A stretch of 57,115 bases of DNA from Candidatus Kaiserbacteria bacterium. Lineage in GTDB: Bacteria; Patescibacteriota; Minisyncoccia; Phycocordibacterales; Phycocordibacteraceae. Below the pieces are notes generated by a model that was not told where the DNA came from, made no database searches, and worked only from the letters and a program-made list of their open reading frames with translations. The DNA is taken from the NCBI GenBank assembly GCA_016194455.1, contig JACQBN010000010.1:1-57115 (forward strand), read 5' to 3'. The position numbers and the translations under genes were made by a program. Each line of letters opens with the position of its first letter. Position 1 is the stretch's first letter. Shown piece after piece: positions 19,243 through 28,703 of this stretch.

Positions 19243-19269
19243 AGCGTGGGACCGCGTAGAATAGGTCCT

Positions 19270-20367
19270 ATGCGTATCATTATCGCGGCTCCTCTTTACC
19301 CCCCCGAAATCGGCGGGCCCGCCACCTATGCAAAAATTCTTGAGGAGGAGTTGCCCAAGCGCGGAATAGAAGTGGCGCTCGTGAAGTTTTCCGAAGTTCG
19401 CCGCCTGCCGAAGCTCCTTCGGCACTACGCCTACTTCAAAAAAGTTCTGCGCGCGGCGCGAGGCGCGGACGTTGTGCTCGCACTCGACCCGGTCTCGGTC
19501 GGACTTCCGGCGCTGAAAGCGGCGCAGCGGGCGGGAAAGCCATTTATCGTAAAAATCGTCGGGGATTACGCGTGGGAGCAAGGGCGACAGCGTTTCGGTG
19601 TTAAAGAAGATCTAAATACGTTCGTTGCGGCGAGGCAGAAATCTTTTTTTATCCGTATGCTGCAGAAAATACAAACCCGCGTCGCGCGGAGCGCGACGCG
19701 GGTCATCGTACCGAGTGAGTATTTGAAGGGAATCATCTGCCACTGGGGAATCCAAAGAGAGAAGATCGAGGTTATCTATAATGCAGTGTCTCTTGAAACA
19801 CCCGGAACGATTCCCACGGCCGTGGCTGCTTTACCGCGCCCGCTCATCGTCTCTGCGGGCCGCCTCGTGCCGTGGAAGCACTTCGACGGCGTCATTGATG
19901 CGGTCGCGCTCTTGCGCGGGAGAGGCATCGCTGCATCGCTGGCGATTGTCGGCGACGGGCCGCTTCGCTCGGGGCTTGAAGAGCGGGCGCGAGAGAAGCT
20001 CGGCAACTCATGCGTTTTTACCGGTTCGCTCGCGCACAAGGACGCGCTCGCAGTCCTCAAGAGCGCAGAGATCTTTGTCCTCAATTCTTCCTACGAAGGA
20101 CTTTCGCATTTTCTTATTGAAGCCCTGTCGCTTGGTGTACCAAGCATTGCGACCGACGTTGGGGGGAATCCGGAGGTCATAACACAAGCAGAGAACGGAC
20201 TTTTAGTACCCGTTGGCGACACGGGAGCGCTGGCGAGCGCACTAAGTCATGTCATCAGCGAGGACGCTACCCGCGCGCGGATTGCAGAGCGTGCTAAGGA
20301 ATCAGCGAAACGCTTCTCGTTGGGAGCGATGATCACCGCGACCGTCGGACTCCTCCAATCACTGTGA
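19270..20367 (+). CDS. GT4 glycosyltransferase
   Basis: APLYPPEIGGPATYAK; EIFVLNSSYEGLSHFLIEALSLGVPSIATDVGGNPEVI. Confidence 0.9.
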   Translation: MRIIIAAPLYPPEIGGPATYAKILEEELPKRGIEVALVKFSEVRRLPKLLRHYAYFKKVLRAARGADVVLALDPVSVGLPALKAAQRAGKPFIVKIVGDYAWEQGRQRFGVKEDLNTFVAARQKSFFIRMLQKIQTRVARSATRVIVPSEYLKGIICHWGIQREKIEVIYNAVSLETPGTIPTAVAALPRPLIVSAGRLVPWKHFDGVIDAVALLRGRGIAASLAIVGDGPLRSGLEERAREKLGNSCVFTGSLAHKDALAVLKSAEIFVLNSSYEGLSHFLIEALSLGVPSIATDVGGNPEVITQAENGLLVPVGDTGALASALSHVISEDATRARIAERAKESAKRFSLGAMITATVGLLQSL

Positions 20368-21290
20368 AAGTCCTAATGATCAGCGGCGACCCTACCTTGC
20401 TTGATCCGAAGAGCCGGGCCTTCGGGCGTTTAGAGCTACAGCGCGCACAGGTCGAGCGGCTCGATGTTTTCGTATGGCCCCAGATACATTCGCTCGGAAC
20501 CATTTTAAAGGCCGTCCACGGTCAGCACTACGATGTCGTGACTGCGCAGGACCCCTTCTGGCGCGGGCATCTCGCGTGGCATCTGGCGCGTCGGATGCAC
20601 GCCCGACTCAATCTGCAGGTCCACACCGATCTTGCCGCACAGCCGTGGTGGCGGCTCGTTTGGGCCTACGTCCAACTGCGCCGCGCGGACTCGGTGCGCG
20701 TTGTTTCGGAGCGACTGAAGAAAGAAATGGCGTCTCACATTCGCGCACCTATTTTCGTTGTGCCGATTTATATTGACCTCGCGCCTTTCTTGGGACTCGC
20801 ACACACACACAATCCGCGTTTTGAGAAAACGATTCTCTGGATCGGACGTTTCGAAGCGGAGAAAGATCCCGAGAATGCGCTCGCCGTGCTCAAACAGGTT
20901 CGCGCTGCGGGCGTAGACGCGGGGTTGATACTGCTTGGCGCGGGAAGTGAAGACGCGAGGCTGCGAAGCGAAGCGAGACGCCTTACCTTGCCAGTGGAAT
21001 TCCCCGGCTGGCAAAATCCCTTACCGTATCTGCAAATGGCAGACGTTGTCCTCTCTACCTCTCGGTTTGAGAGCTACGGGGCGAGCATCATTGAAGCTTT
21101 GGCGGCTGGGGTGCCGGTGGTCGCGCCTAATGTTGGTATTGCGAAGGAAGCCGGTGCGATTGTCGTGCCACGCTCAAACCTCGCTGCCGCGGTGCTCGAA
21201 GTATTGCGCAGCGGCAGGCGGGGGAAGCTCCTGCTCTCGATGCCAAGCGCACAAGAGTGGGCAAAACGCTGGCGCGAGACGCTGATATGA
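20364..21290 (+). CDS. GT4 glycosyltransferase
   Basis: DVVLSTSRFESYGASIIEALAAGVPVVAPNVG. Confidence 0.88.
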   Translation: MKVLMISGDPTLLDPKSRAFGRLELQRAQVERLDVFVWPQIHSLGTILKAVHGQHYDVVTAQDPFWRGHLAWHLARRMHARLNLQVHTDLAAQPWWRLVWAYVQLRRADSVRVVSERLKKEMASHIRAPIFVVPIYIDLAPFLGLAHTHNPRFEKTILWIGRFEAEKDPENALAVLKQVRAAGVDAGLILLGAGSEDARLRSEARRLTLPVEFPGWQNPLPYLQMADVVLSTSRFESYGASIIEALAAGVPVVAPNVGIAKEAGAIVVPRSNLAAAVLEVLRSGRRGKLLLSMPSAQEWAKRWRETLI

Positions 21291-23068
21291 AACTCCTTAT
21301 TGTCACGCAAGCAGTGGATACGGACGACCCCGTGCTCGGGTTCTTCCATCGTTGGATTGAAGAGTTCTCCAAACACCTCGAGCATATCGAAGTCATTTGT
21401 CTGAAGGAGGGGAAACATCATCTGCCGACAAACGTACGCGTCTACTCTTTGGGGAAAGAACACGGAGCAGGAACCAAGCTTGGTTACGCAGTGAAGTTTC
21501 TTTCGCTCGCGTGGCGGCTCCATGGAGACTACGACGCGGTCTTTGTGCACATGAATCAGGAATACATTCTCATCGCCGGCTGGCTCTGGACGCTTCTCGG
21601 TAAACGCGTCTACCTTTGGCGCAACCACTATGTCGGATCAGGGCTTACCGATCTCGCTGCGGCATTTTCTACCAATATTTTCTATACGTCAGCACACTCC
21701 TACACCGCGCGGTACGACAACGCGCTCCCTATGCCCGTCGGCGTGGATACCGAGCGGTTTGCCTGTGACAAGCAGCTCCGGCGCACGCCGCATTCCATCC
21801 TATTTCTCGCCCGCATGGCGCCCTCAAAACGCCCGGAGATGCTCATCGAGGCGCTTGCAATCCTCGCGCGCGGTGGCGTTCACTTCGCTGCTTCACTGGT
21901 CGGCTCGCCGCTGCCGCAGGACACCGCCTACTACGAAAGCCTTAGAGAAAAAGTCCGCGGGCTCGGGCTCGCGGATACAGTCTCGTTCATCCCCGGGGTG
22001 CCAAACGCTCAGGCGCCAGAGCTCTACCGCACCCACGAGATATTCGTTAACGCCTCGCCTTCCGGCATGCTCGACAAAACGCTCTTCGAGGCGGCCGCCT
22101 CTGGTTGTCGGGTGCTTGCCGCAAGCGCCGACTTCGCCGCTCTCGCCGGGCCCGAATCGCACTTTACCTCCGCCCCCGAGCTCGCGAAGCGGCTTGCCGC
22201 AGCGCTTCGGGCGGGCACTCCACCCGCGCCTCCAGATTTTATACACACGAATGACCTCGATGCGCTTGGCGCACGCCTCGCGAAAGTTCTTGCGCGACGC
22301 CCACGCCCCTTGCGCTCGCTCGCCTGGCGCGTTCTCGCTATCCTCGCGCACCTGGCTCCGCACCAGCCGCGCATGACGGTTCTCCTCTACCACTCCATCT
22401 CTGATGCGGACGATTTCTTCGCGGTTTCACCGCCCGAATTCAATCGGCAGATGCAGTATCTGACGACTCAATTCGAGCTCGTACCGCTTGCGAGGGCCTT
22501 CCGCCACGCGGCAGGGGAGCGGGTTAGGCGCGACAGCGTTGCTGTCACTTTCGACGATGGCTACCGCGACTTCGCCACCACGGCGCTCCCGATCCTGAAA
22601 CGCCACAAGATTCCTACGACCGTCTTCGTGCTCGGGGACTCGCCAGATCGCGCCGAACTTGGGAACAATCATCCGCTTCTCGCTCCCGCCGATTTCTTCG
22701 CGCTCCCTCACCCGTTCATCACGGTCGGTAGCCACGGCCTGACCCACAGGAAGCTGACTAAAATCCCGCTTCCAGAAGCGCGAAAAGAAATGGAAGAGTC
22801 GCGCCGAGTAGTCGAGCAGCGCACCGGCGCTTCAAGCTCCTACCTCGCGTACCCGAAGGGGAGCTATAGCCCGGCCGTGATGCGCGCCGCGCAAGAGGCG
22901 GGGTACGAGGGCGCGGTGAGCGTTGTTGAGCGGGGCGTCCACGAGAGCGACGATCGCTACGCGCTGCCGCGCGTCCAAGTTGATTCCTCAACCACGCCGA
23001 TCGAATTTCGCGCGAAACTCTCTCCCGCGGCCGATTGGTACTACGCACTATGGAAACTGCTCCACTAA
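21287..23068 (+). CDS. fusion: GT4 glycosyltransferase + NodB polysaccharide deacetylase
   Basis: GT4 N-terminal part (MKLLIVTQAVDTDDP); C-terminal VAVTFDDGYRDFATTALPILKRHKIPTTVFV, VGSHGLTHRKL. Confidence 0.88.
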   Translation: MKLLIVTQAVDTDDPVLGFFHRWIEEFSKHLEHIEVICLKEGKHHLPTNVRVYSLGKEHGAGTKLGYAVKFLSLAWRLHGDYDAVFVHMNQEYILIAGWLWTLLGKRVYLWRNHYVGSGLTDLAAAFSTNIFYTSAHSYTARYDNALPMPVGVDTERFACDKQLRRTPHSILFLARMAPSKRPEMLIEALAILARGGVHFAASLVGSPLPQDTAYYESLREKVRGLGLADTVSFIPGVPNAQAPELYRTHEIFVNASPSGMLDKTLFEAAASGCRVLAASADFAALAGPESHFTSAPELAKRLAAALRAGTPPAPPDFIHTNDLDALGARLAKVLARRPRPLRSLAWRVLAILAHLAPHQPRMTVLLYHSISDADDFFAVSPPEFNRQMQYLTTQFELVPLARAFRHAAGERVRRDSVAVTFDDGYRDFATTALPILKRHKIPTTVFVLGDSPDRAELGNNHPLLAPADFFALPHPFITVGSHGLTHRKLTKIPLPEARKEMEESRRVVEQRTGASSSYLAYPKGSYSPAVMRAAQEAGYEGAVSVVERGVHESDDRYALPRVQVDSSTTPIEFRAKLSPAADWYYALWKLLH

Positions 23069-23904
23069 CCAGTCCGGTGCCGAGCGCGGATAAGGTCCCG
23101 TGCTCCGTCGGGATGCTCACCTTCAACTCCGCCCGCGTGCTCCGCCGGGCGCTCGAGAGCGTCAAAGACTTCGACGATATCATCCTCTGCGACGGCGGTT
23201 CAACCGATGAGACCACGAGAATAGCTGAGGAGTATGGCACACGCGTCATCCTGCAGGATGCGGAATACAAAATGCCGGGCGGCAATCGGCTCATCAATAT
23301 GGGGGGAGCGCGCGCCCAGATGATCGAGGCAGCGAAGAACGAGTGGTTCCTGATGATTGATTCGGACGAGAGCATTTCGCCGGGGCTCCACGACGACATC
23401 GCCCGCATCGCGCGCGCGCCGTATCGAGCAGGCGACCCGCTCGCCTACCGCATCCCGATCCGGTTCTTTTTCGCCGGGCGGCTGATCAAGCATTCCTCCA
23501 ACTATCCTGGCTACCAGCCGCGCCTCTTTAGCAAAAAAAGCGGCGGCCGCTACACGCGCGTCATGCACAACCGCATGGAGTTCAATGCTGGCGTGCCGAT
23601 CGGCACCCTCGCCTATCCCTGGTACGTCTATCTTGAGAGGGAAGACATCGGCATCTTCAGGGCGGAGCGCGGTTGGTACCGCAGGGTGGAAGTCGAGGAG
23701 GCCTGCAAGCGCACGTTGCCTGACTTCATGCGCTACGTCGTCTTCTGGCACCTGAAGGCCGCCGCGGGGATCGCGGGGCGCTCGCTCTACCTCTACTTGC
23801 GATATGGATTCAAGGACACGATGCCGCTCCAGGTTGAGATCGGCCGCACGCTCGGGCCCCTGATTCTCATCCTGAAAGCGACGTTGTGCCGCACCCAAAA
23901 ATAG
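23050..23904 (+). CDS. GT2 glycosyltransferase
   Basis: VGMLTFNSARVLRRALESVKDFDDIILCDGGSTDET; overlaps preceding ORF. Confidence 0.88.
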   Translation: METAPLTSPVPSADKVPCSVGMLTFNSARVLRRALESVKDFDDIILCDGGSTDETTRIAEEYGTRVILQDAEYKMPGGNRLINMGGARAQMIEAAKNEWFLMIDSDESISPGLHDDIARIARAPYRAGDPLAYRIPIRFFFAGRLIKHSSNYPGYQPRLFSKKSGGRYTRVMHNRMEFNAGVPIGTLAYPWYVYLEREDIGIFRAERGWYRRVEVEEACKRTLPDFMRYVVFWHLKAAAGIAGRSLYLYLRYGFKDTMPLQVEIGRTLGPLILILKATLCRTQK

Positions 23905-23932
23905 TTATAATAATGCGATTCCGAACTCTTAC

Positions 23933-24937
23933 ATGAAAATCCTTGTCTATTTCTCCGGCAAGTTGAACGAGCCCCGGGGCACGCCCATCCGCACGCGCAA
24001 TCAGATCAAAGAGCTCACGAAGAACGGATTCGATGTTTTTTATGCGGGTCACGACGTCCCCGAGGGATTCGCGCCCGAGCGCGTGCTGATGCTCGCCCCG
24101 CCCCTCCGCCGCTTCGGGCAGCTCGCGCGTTTCGTGCGCGAGGAAGGGATTGCTATCGTCTATATGCAGACGAGCGCCGGTATCTGGTATGCGCCCTGGC
24201 TGCGATTCTTCACCAGCGCGAAGGTCGGCATCGACTTCCACAGCCGCCGGTATCAGGAGGAGCACGTCTATAAAAAGCGCGCGACGGCGCTGACCGCCGT
24301 TCTTGAATGGCTTGAGCTCTTTTTGGCACGCTCGCTCCACTTCGGCACGGCGGTGTCGCACACGATCAGAGATTACTATCTGCATTCAGTGCCCAGATTT
24401 CTTGTTCTGCCGGTGGGCGTAGATACCACACTTTTTTCTTCAACGATAACACCGCGGCCCGATGTTGCACTCTGGAAGGGCAATGCAACGCTTCTCGGCT
24501 ACGCGGGGAACACGAAGTGGTACCAGGGAGTCGAAGATGTGCTCGAGGCGTTCCGCAAGGCGGTGAAGGCCAGATCCGGAGCATTCAAGTTCCTCGTCAT
24601 CGCGAGCTCGGGGAGCGAGGACGTAGAGAAGTACGCGAAGGAGCACGGCATTGGGAACGACCTTATGATTCTCGACAAACAGCCGCACGCGGAGATCCCC
24701 ACGCTCCTTGCCGCCGCAGACATCCTCACGGTCGTGCGGCCCTCGGATCCGGTCACGGAATATTCCTTCCCCTCCAAATTGCCGGAATATGCCGCGCTCG
24801 GCAAGGCGCTGATCGTCAGCCGCGTGAGCGACATCGGCTCCTACATCAAGAACGGGGAGAACGGCATGATCGTCGCGCCCGGGGACGCCGCCGCGCTTGA
24901 GCGGGCACTTCTCGCACCTGAAGACGCGTTTTCTTAA
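23933..24937 (+). CDS. GT4 glycosyltransferase
   Basis: MKILVYFSGKLNEPRGTPIRTRNQIKELTKNGFDV; EYSFPSKLPEYAALGKALIVSRVSDIGSYI. Confidence 0.85.
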   Translation: MKILVYFSGKLNEPRGTPIRTRNQIKELTKNGFDVFYAGHDVPEGFAPERVLMLAPPLRRFGQLARFVREEGIAIVYMQTSAGIWYAPWLRFFTSAKVGIDFHSRRYQEEHVYKKRATALTAVLEWLELFLARSLHFGTAVSHTIRDYYLHSVPRFLVLPVGVDTTLFSSTITPRPDVALWKGNATLLGYAGNTKWYQGVEDVLEAFRKAVKARSGAFKFLVIASSGSEDVEKYAKEHGIGNDLMILDKQPHAEIPTLLAAADILTVVRPSDPVTEYSFPSKLPEYAALGKALIVSRVSDIGSYIKNGENGMIVAPGDAAALERALLAPEDAFS

Positions 24938-24948
24938 CCGGCTCGTGT

Positions 24949-24984
24949 AATAAAAAGTCCCGCAATCAAAGGCGATTGCGGGAC
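24949..24984 (-). terminator. Rho-independent terminator for minus-strand cassette
   Basis: On minus: GTCCCGCAATC-GCCTTT-GATTGCGGGAC-TTTTTATTA. Confidence 0.85.
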
Positions 24985-25032
24985 AGCATTGTCGGCATTT
25001 GTGGCTCCCCCGACCCCGTTGTCCGTCCGGTC

Positions 25033-25572
25033 CTACCGGTCCGTATACAGCGACCGCAGGATGAGAACGGTCTCGACCGTGCAGGGATCAAACAACTTCC
25101 CCTCAATGGCGAGCCTCGCGGCCTCACGGAGACTCATCAGTCGCGTGTGGCACCCGGGCGAGAGCCGTGCATCCTCCACTTTCGAATATTCATCGCACGT
25201 GAACATCTGTACGGGGACTTTTGCGACGCTGTAGGAGGTCGCCTCCCGCAGGAGACGCAGCCGTTTCGGAAGAATGATTCCGGCCTTGCTTCTGGCAAAT
25301 GCGCGGACACATTCTTCCGGGCTCATGCCGCGTTGATACCCCCCGATCGCCTTGATGACCGGCTTCCCGTCTGTTTCTGGACGCCCCTCTTGTTCGAGGA
25401 GGACGACGCCGCACTCGTTGCCGGCGAAGTGGTCACCAATCATTGGAACCATTGGAACAACGCAGGCGGCCGGGGCCGTCTCGATCATGGGATACGCCGC
25501 AACCCCCGCCCCTTCTTGGACCACCTTAAGCGTGGCGCGCATGTAGGGCGTCTCAAACAATTGAATGTCCAT
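25033..25572 (-). CDS. hypothetical protein, single-gene cassette
   Basis: Strong SD AGGGAGGT 5 nt before ATG 25572; own promoter and terminator. Confidence 0.75.
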   Translation of the reverse strand: MDIQLFETPYMRATLKVVQEGAGVAAYPMIETAPAACVVPMVPMIGDHFAGNECGVVLLEQEGRPETDGKPVIKAIGGYQRGMSPEECVRAFARSKAGIILPKRLRLLREATSYSVAKVPVQMFTCDEYSKVEDARLSPGCHTRLMSLREAARLAIEGKLFDPCTVETVLILRSLYTDR

Positions 25573-25613
25573 GTAGGACCTCCCTATAAATAGGGGACAA
25601 ACTCCCCAATAAG

Positions 25614-25642
25614 AAGATAGCATACCCAATAAAATATGTCAA
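25614..25642 (-). promoter_or_regulatory. sigma70-type promoter (TTGACA-17-TATCTT)
   Basis: On minus: TTGACA (25642-25637), 17-bp spacer, TATCTT (25619-25614). Confidence 0.75.
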
Positions 25643-25680
25643 GCCCCGGGGATGAGCTGGTATTCTTGCAGTACGTGTCT

Positions 25681-26514
25681 ATGGAATCCCCGACCGGATA
25701 TGTCGCGATGTGGGATGCGTTCGCCAAGAGGAAGGCGGGTGCGTACCTCACCGATAAATACGCGCTCACGAATATCGTGGGGCTGGTCGGGTGCGCGCGC
25801 GAGCATGAGATCCTCCGTCTCCTCGAGCTGAAGAAGGCAGACGTGCTACTTGATCTCGGTTGCGCCTCGGGGCATCAGGTCTTCGCTTCCGCTCCTTTTG
25901 TGAAGCGGGCGGTCGGCATTGACGTTGCACAAGACTTCATAGATACGGCGAAGCGATTTGCCGTGGAGCACGGTGTCAAAAATGCGGAGTTCCTCTCTAC
26001 CGATGGCGGCGCTATCCCGTTTCCGGACGCCACCTTCACCAAGCTCATTTGCTCCGAGGTGATCGAGCACTTGATTGATCCGCTTCCGCTTCTGGCCGAG
26101 ATCAAACGCGTGCTTACCCCGGGCGGCACCGCGGTCTTCACTGTCCCCAACTGGAACTCTCGCGGCACCCTCTATAAGCGCCTCCTCCACGGTTTCCAGG
26201 AGCCGCCTTTCACGCCCATCACGCAGTTTTCGCTCACGAGCCTGGAGAGCCACGGTGACGCGCACGTTCGGCAGTACTCACTCCGCACCTTCCGCGAGCT
26301 CGTGGAGTCCGCAGGCCTCACGGCGGATTATGTGGGCGGCGCGGGCTACCTTGACGGCCCGCATATCGGCCGGATCATAGAGATCACGAATCGCCTTGGT
26401 TTCTTCCGCTGGTTCACCTTTTCTTTTGAGAAATTTTGCGCGCGCGTACCGTTCTTCAAGGCCTTGAGCCGCCACGTTGTGCTCAAGGCGCACAAGGCCA
26501 CCTTGCAACCTTAG
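25681..26514 (+). CDS. class I SAM methyltransferase
   Basis: DVLLDLGCASGHQVF; LICSEVIEHLIDPLPLLAEIKRVLTPGG; alternative start at 25636. Confidence 0.85.
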   Translation: MESPTGYVAMWDAFAKRKAGAYLTDKYALTNIVGLVGCAREHEILRLLELKKADVLLDLGCASGHQVFASAPFVKRAVGIDVAQDFIDTAKRFAVEHGVKNAEFLSTDGGAIPFPDATFTKLICSEVIEHLIDPLPLLAEIKRVLTPGGTAVFTVPNWNSRGTLYKRLLHGFQEPPFTPITQFSLTSLESHGDAHVRQYSLRTFRELVESAGLTADYVGGAGYLDGPHIGRIIEITNRLGFFRWFTFSFEKFCARVPFFKALSRHVVLKAHKATLQP

Positions 26515-26542
26515 GCCGTTCTTGCTAGTTTTACGGCTATAC

Positions 26543-27586
26543 ATGGGCCCCAAAGACTCGCATGCTCGGTATGCCTCTGCAACTCATGGCAAAACGATAC
26601 TCATCACCGGCGGCACCGGCTCCTTCGGCAACGCGACGGTGCGGCGCCTGCTCGGGCAAGATGGGGTGAAGAAGATCGTTGTCTTTTCCCGCGACGAGGA
26701 GAAACAGCACCGCATGCGCCAAATGTTCCGTGATGAGCGCCTCGACTTTATCGTGGGGGACGTGCGCGACACGGACGCCCTCTTCCACGCGATGCGCGGC
26801 ATTGATGTCATCTTCCACGCCGCAGCTCTCAAGCAAGTCCCGACCGGAGAATTTTATCCGCTCGAGATGGTGAAGACAAACATCATCGGCACGCACAACG
26901 TGATTGATGCTGCAGTCCGCAGCGGGGTTGTCCAAAAGGTCGTGCTCCTCTCCACCGACAAGGCCGTCTATCCCATCAATGCCATGGGCATGTCGAAGGC
27001 CGTCGCCGAGAAGGTCGTGATGGCTCGCGCTCGCGCCCACATCGAACCGACATTCTGCACCGTCCGCTACGGCAACGTGATGGCGACGCGCGGCTCGGTG
27101 ATTCCGCTGTTCATTGAACAGATGAAAATGGGTAAACCAATCACCGTCACGAATCCCTCCATGACCCGTTTCATGCTCTCTATTGATGACGCGATTGACC
27201 TCGTGCTCCTCGCGATTGACAAAGGGGAGCGCGGCGACCTTTTCGTGAAGAAGTCGCCGGCATCCACCATCGGCGACCTCGCTCGGGCGGTCGTTGAGAT
27301 TTTTGGCTCGAAGAACGGCGTGGAGCAGATCGGGATGCGGGCAGGAGAGAAGCTCCACGAGACCCTGCTGACCGCGCTTGAACTCGCGCGCGCGGAGGAT
27401 CTCGGCGATTTCTATCGGATCCGGAACGTCGCCGAATATGATTATCGGAAGTTTTATGAGGAGGGAGCGGTGAATAAGCTCCCTGCCGACTTCACCTCCG
27501 AGAACACGCGCCGCTTGAACTATGCGGAAACGAAGGCGCTGGTTGCCTCGCTCGACGAAGTTAAGCAGGAACTCGCCGCGCGATGA
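26543..27586 (+). CDS. UDP-GlcNAc 4,6-dehydratase-like (CapE/PseB/FlaA1 family)
   Basis: KTILITGGTGSFGNATVRRLL; FSRDEEKQHRMRQMF; STDKAVYPINAMGMSKAVAEKV. Confidence 0.9.
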   Translation: MGPKDSHARYASATHGKTILITGGTGSFGNATVRRLLGQDGVKKIVVFSRDEEKQHRMRQMFRDERLDFIVGDVRDTDALFHAMRGIDVIFHAAALKQVPTGEFYPLEMVKTNIIGTHNVIDAAVRSGVVQKVVLLSTDKAVYPINAMGMSKAVAEKVVMARARAHIEPTFCTVRYGNVMATRGSVIPLFIEQMKMGKPITVTNPSMTRFMLSIDDAIDLVLLAIDKGERGDLFVKKSPASTIGDLARAVVEIFGSKNGVEQIGMRAGEKLHETLLTALELARAEDLGDFYRIRNVAEYDYRKFYEEGAVNKLPADFTSENTRRLNYAETKALVASLDEVKQELAAR

Positions 27587-28689
27587 AGGTCGGCATCACG
27601 GGGGGTAACGGGCTTATCGGACTCCATCTTCGGGCGCTCCTCCACGCGCGGGGCGAGGACGCAGACGTGTCGCTCATTTCTCGTGAAGATTTCTCCGATG
27701 AGAAACGCCTTCAGGCGGCGGTGAAAGATTGTGACGTGGTGCTCCATGCCGCCGCGGCCACCCGCGGAGACGATCGAGAAATCTACGAGACTAACATCCG
27801 CTTGACGAACGCACTTATCCACGCGCTTGAGAAAACCGGAAGAAAACAGCACGTCATACTCACCTCAACCGTTCAGATCGAAAAGGATACGGGATACGGC
27901 AAAAGCAAACGCGAGAACGGCGAGGCGCTCGTAGCGTGGGGTGCGAGAGCTGGCGCGCCGGTCTCGGTGCTTGTCATCCCGAACGTGTTTGGGGAGTTCG
28001 CGAAGCCCTATCACAACACTGTCGTCGCGACTTTTTGCGACCAGCTCGTGAAGGGTGAGGAGTCCAGGGTGGCGCCGGACATCTCGGTCCGACTCATGCA
28101 TGCACAGGATGTCGCAGAGCGTCTCCGGGAACTCATGGAGACCAAAGAAACAGGCATTCTCCCATTCCCCGGCGGCACCGACATTACTGTGGAAGATATC
28201 TATCGGCTGCTTTCCGGCTTCCACACGGCATATCAGTCAAGCATCGCGCTCCCGCAGACGCGCTCGCTCTTCGAGCGCCGCCTCTTCAACATGTACCGCT
28301 CGGCGTTGCCGCTCTCCTTCTACCCGCGCCCGTTTGCTCCGCGAAGCGACCGCCGCGGCGATTTGTTCGAGATGGCCCAAGTCAGCTCTCCCGGTCAGAT
28401 ATTCATGTCAACGACCAAGCCCGGGCAGGTACGCGGCAACCACTGGCATATGCGCAAGATGGAGCGCTTCGCGCTGGTACGCGGTGAGGCGCGCATGAAG
28501 GTGCGGAAACTTTTTTCAAACGAGGCCCACACCTATGAGCTCTCGGGTAACCGCCCGGCTTTCGTCGATACCGGCACCTTCAGCATCCACGCTCTCGAGA
28601 ACGCGGGCACAGACGAACTCGTCACTGCCTTCTGGGCGGACGAAATTTTCAACCCGGGCGACCCCGATAGTTTCGCCGAGGTTGTATAG
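27583..28689 (+). CDS. CapF/WbjC-like reductase with C-terminal cupin
   Basis: SDR N-term; C-term GDLFEMAQVSSPGQIFMSTTKPGQVRGNHWHMRKMERFALVRGEA. Confidence 0.88.
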   Translation: MKVGITGGNGLIGLHLRALLHARGEDADVSLISREDFSDEKRLQAAVKDCDVVLHAAAATRGDDREIYETNIRLTNALIHALEKTGRKQHVILTSTVQIEKDTGYGKSKRENGEALVAWGARAGAPVSVLVIPNVFGEFAKPYHNTVVATFCDQLVKGEESRVAPDISVRLMHAQDVAERLRELMETKETGILPFPGGTDITVEDIYRLLSGFHTAYQSSIALPQTRSLFERRLFNMYRSALPLSFYPRPFAPRSDRRGDLFEMAQVSSPGQIFMSTTKPGQVRGNHWHMRKMERFALVRGEARMKVRKLFSNEAHTYELSGNRPAFVDTGTFSIHALENAGTDELVTAFWADEIFNPGDPDSFAEVV

Positions 28690-28703
28690 GGTACACTCTT
28701 TCT

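Noticed and set aside
20805-20815. CA dinucleotide run (ACACACACACA) in a GT gene as a phase-variable tract
   Set aside because: Too short and imperfect to support slipped-strand variation without population data
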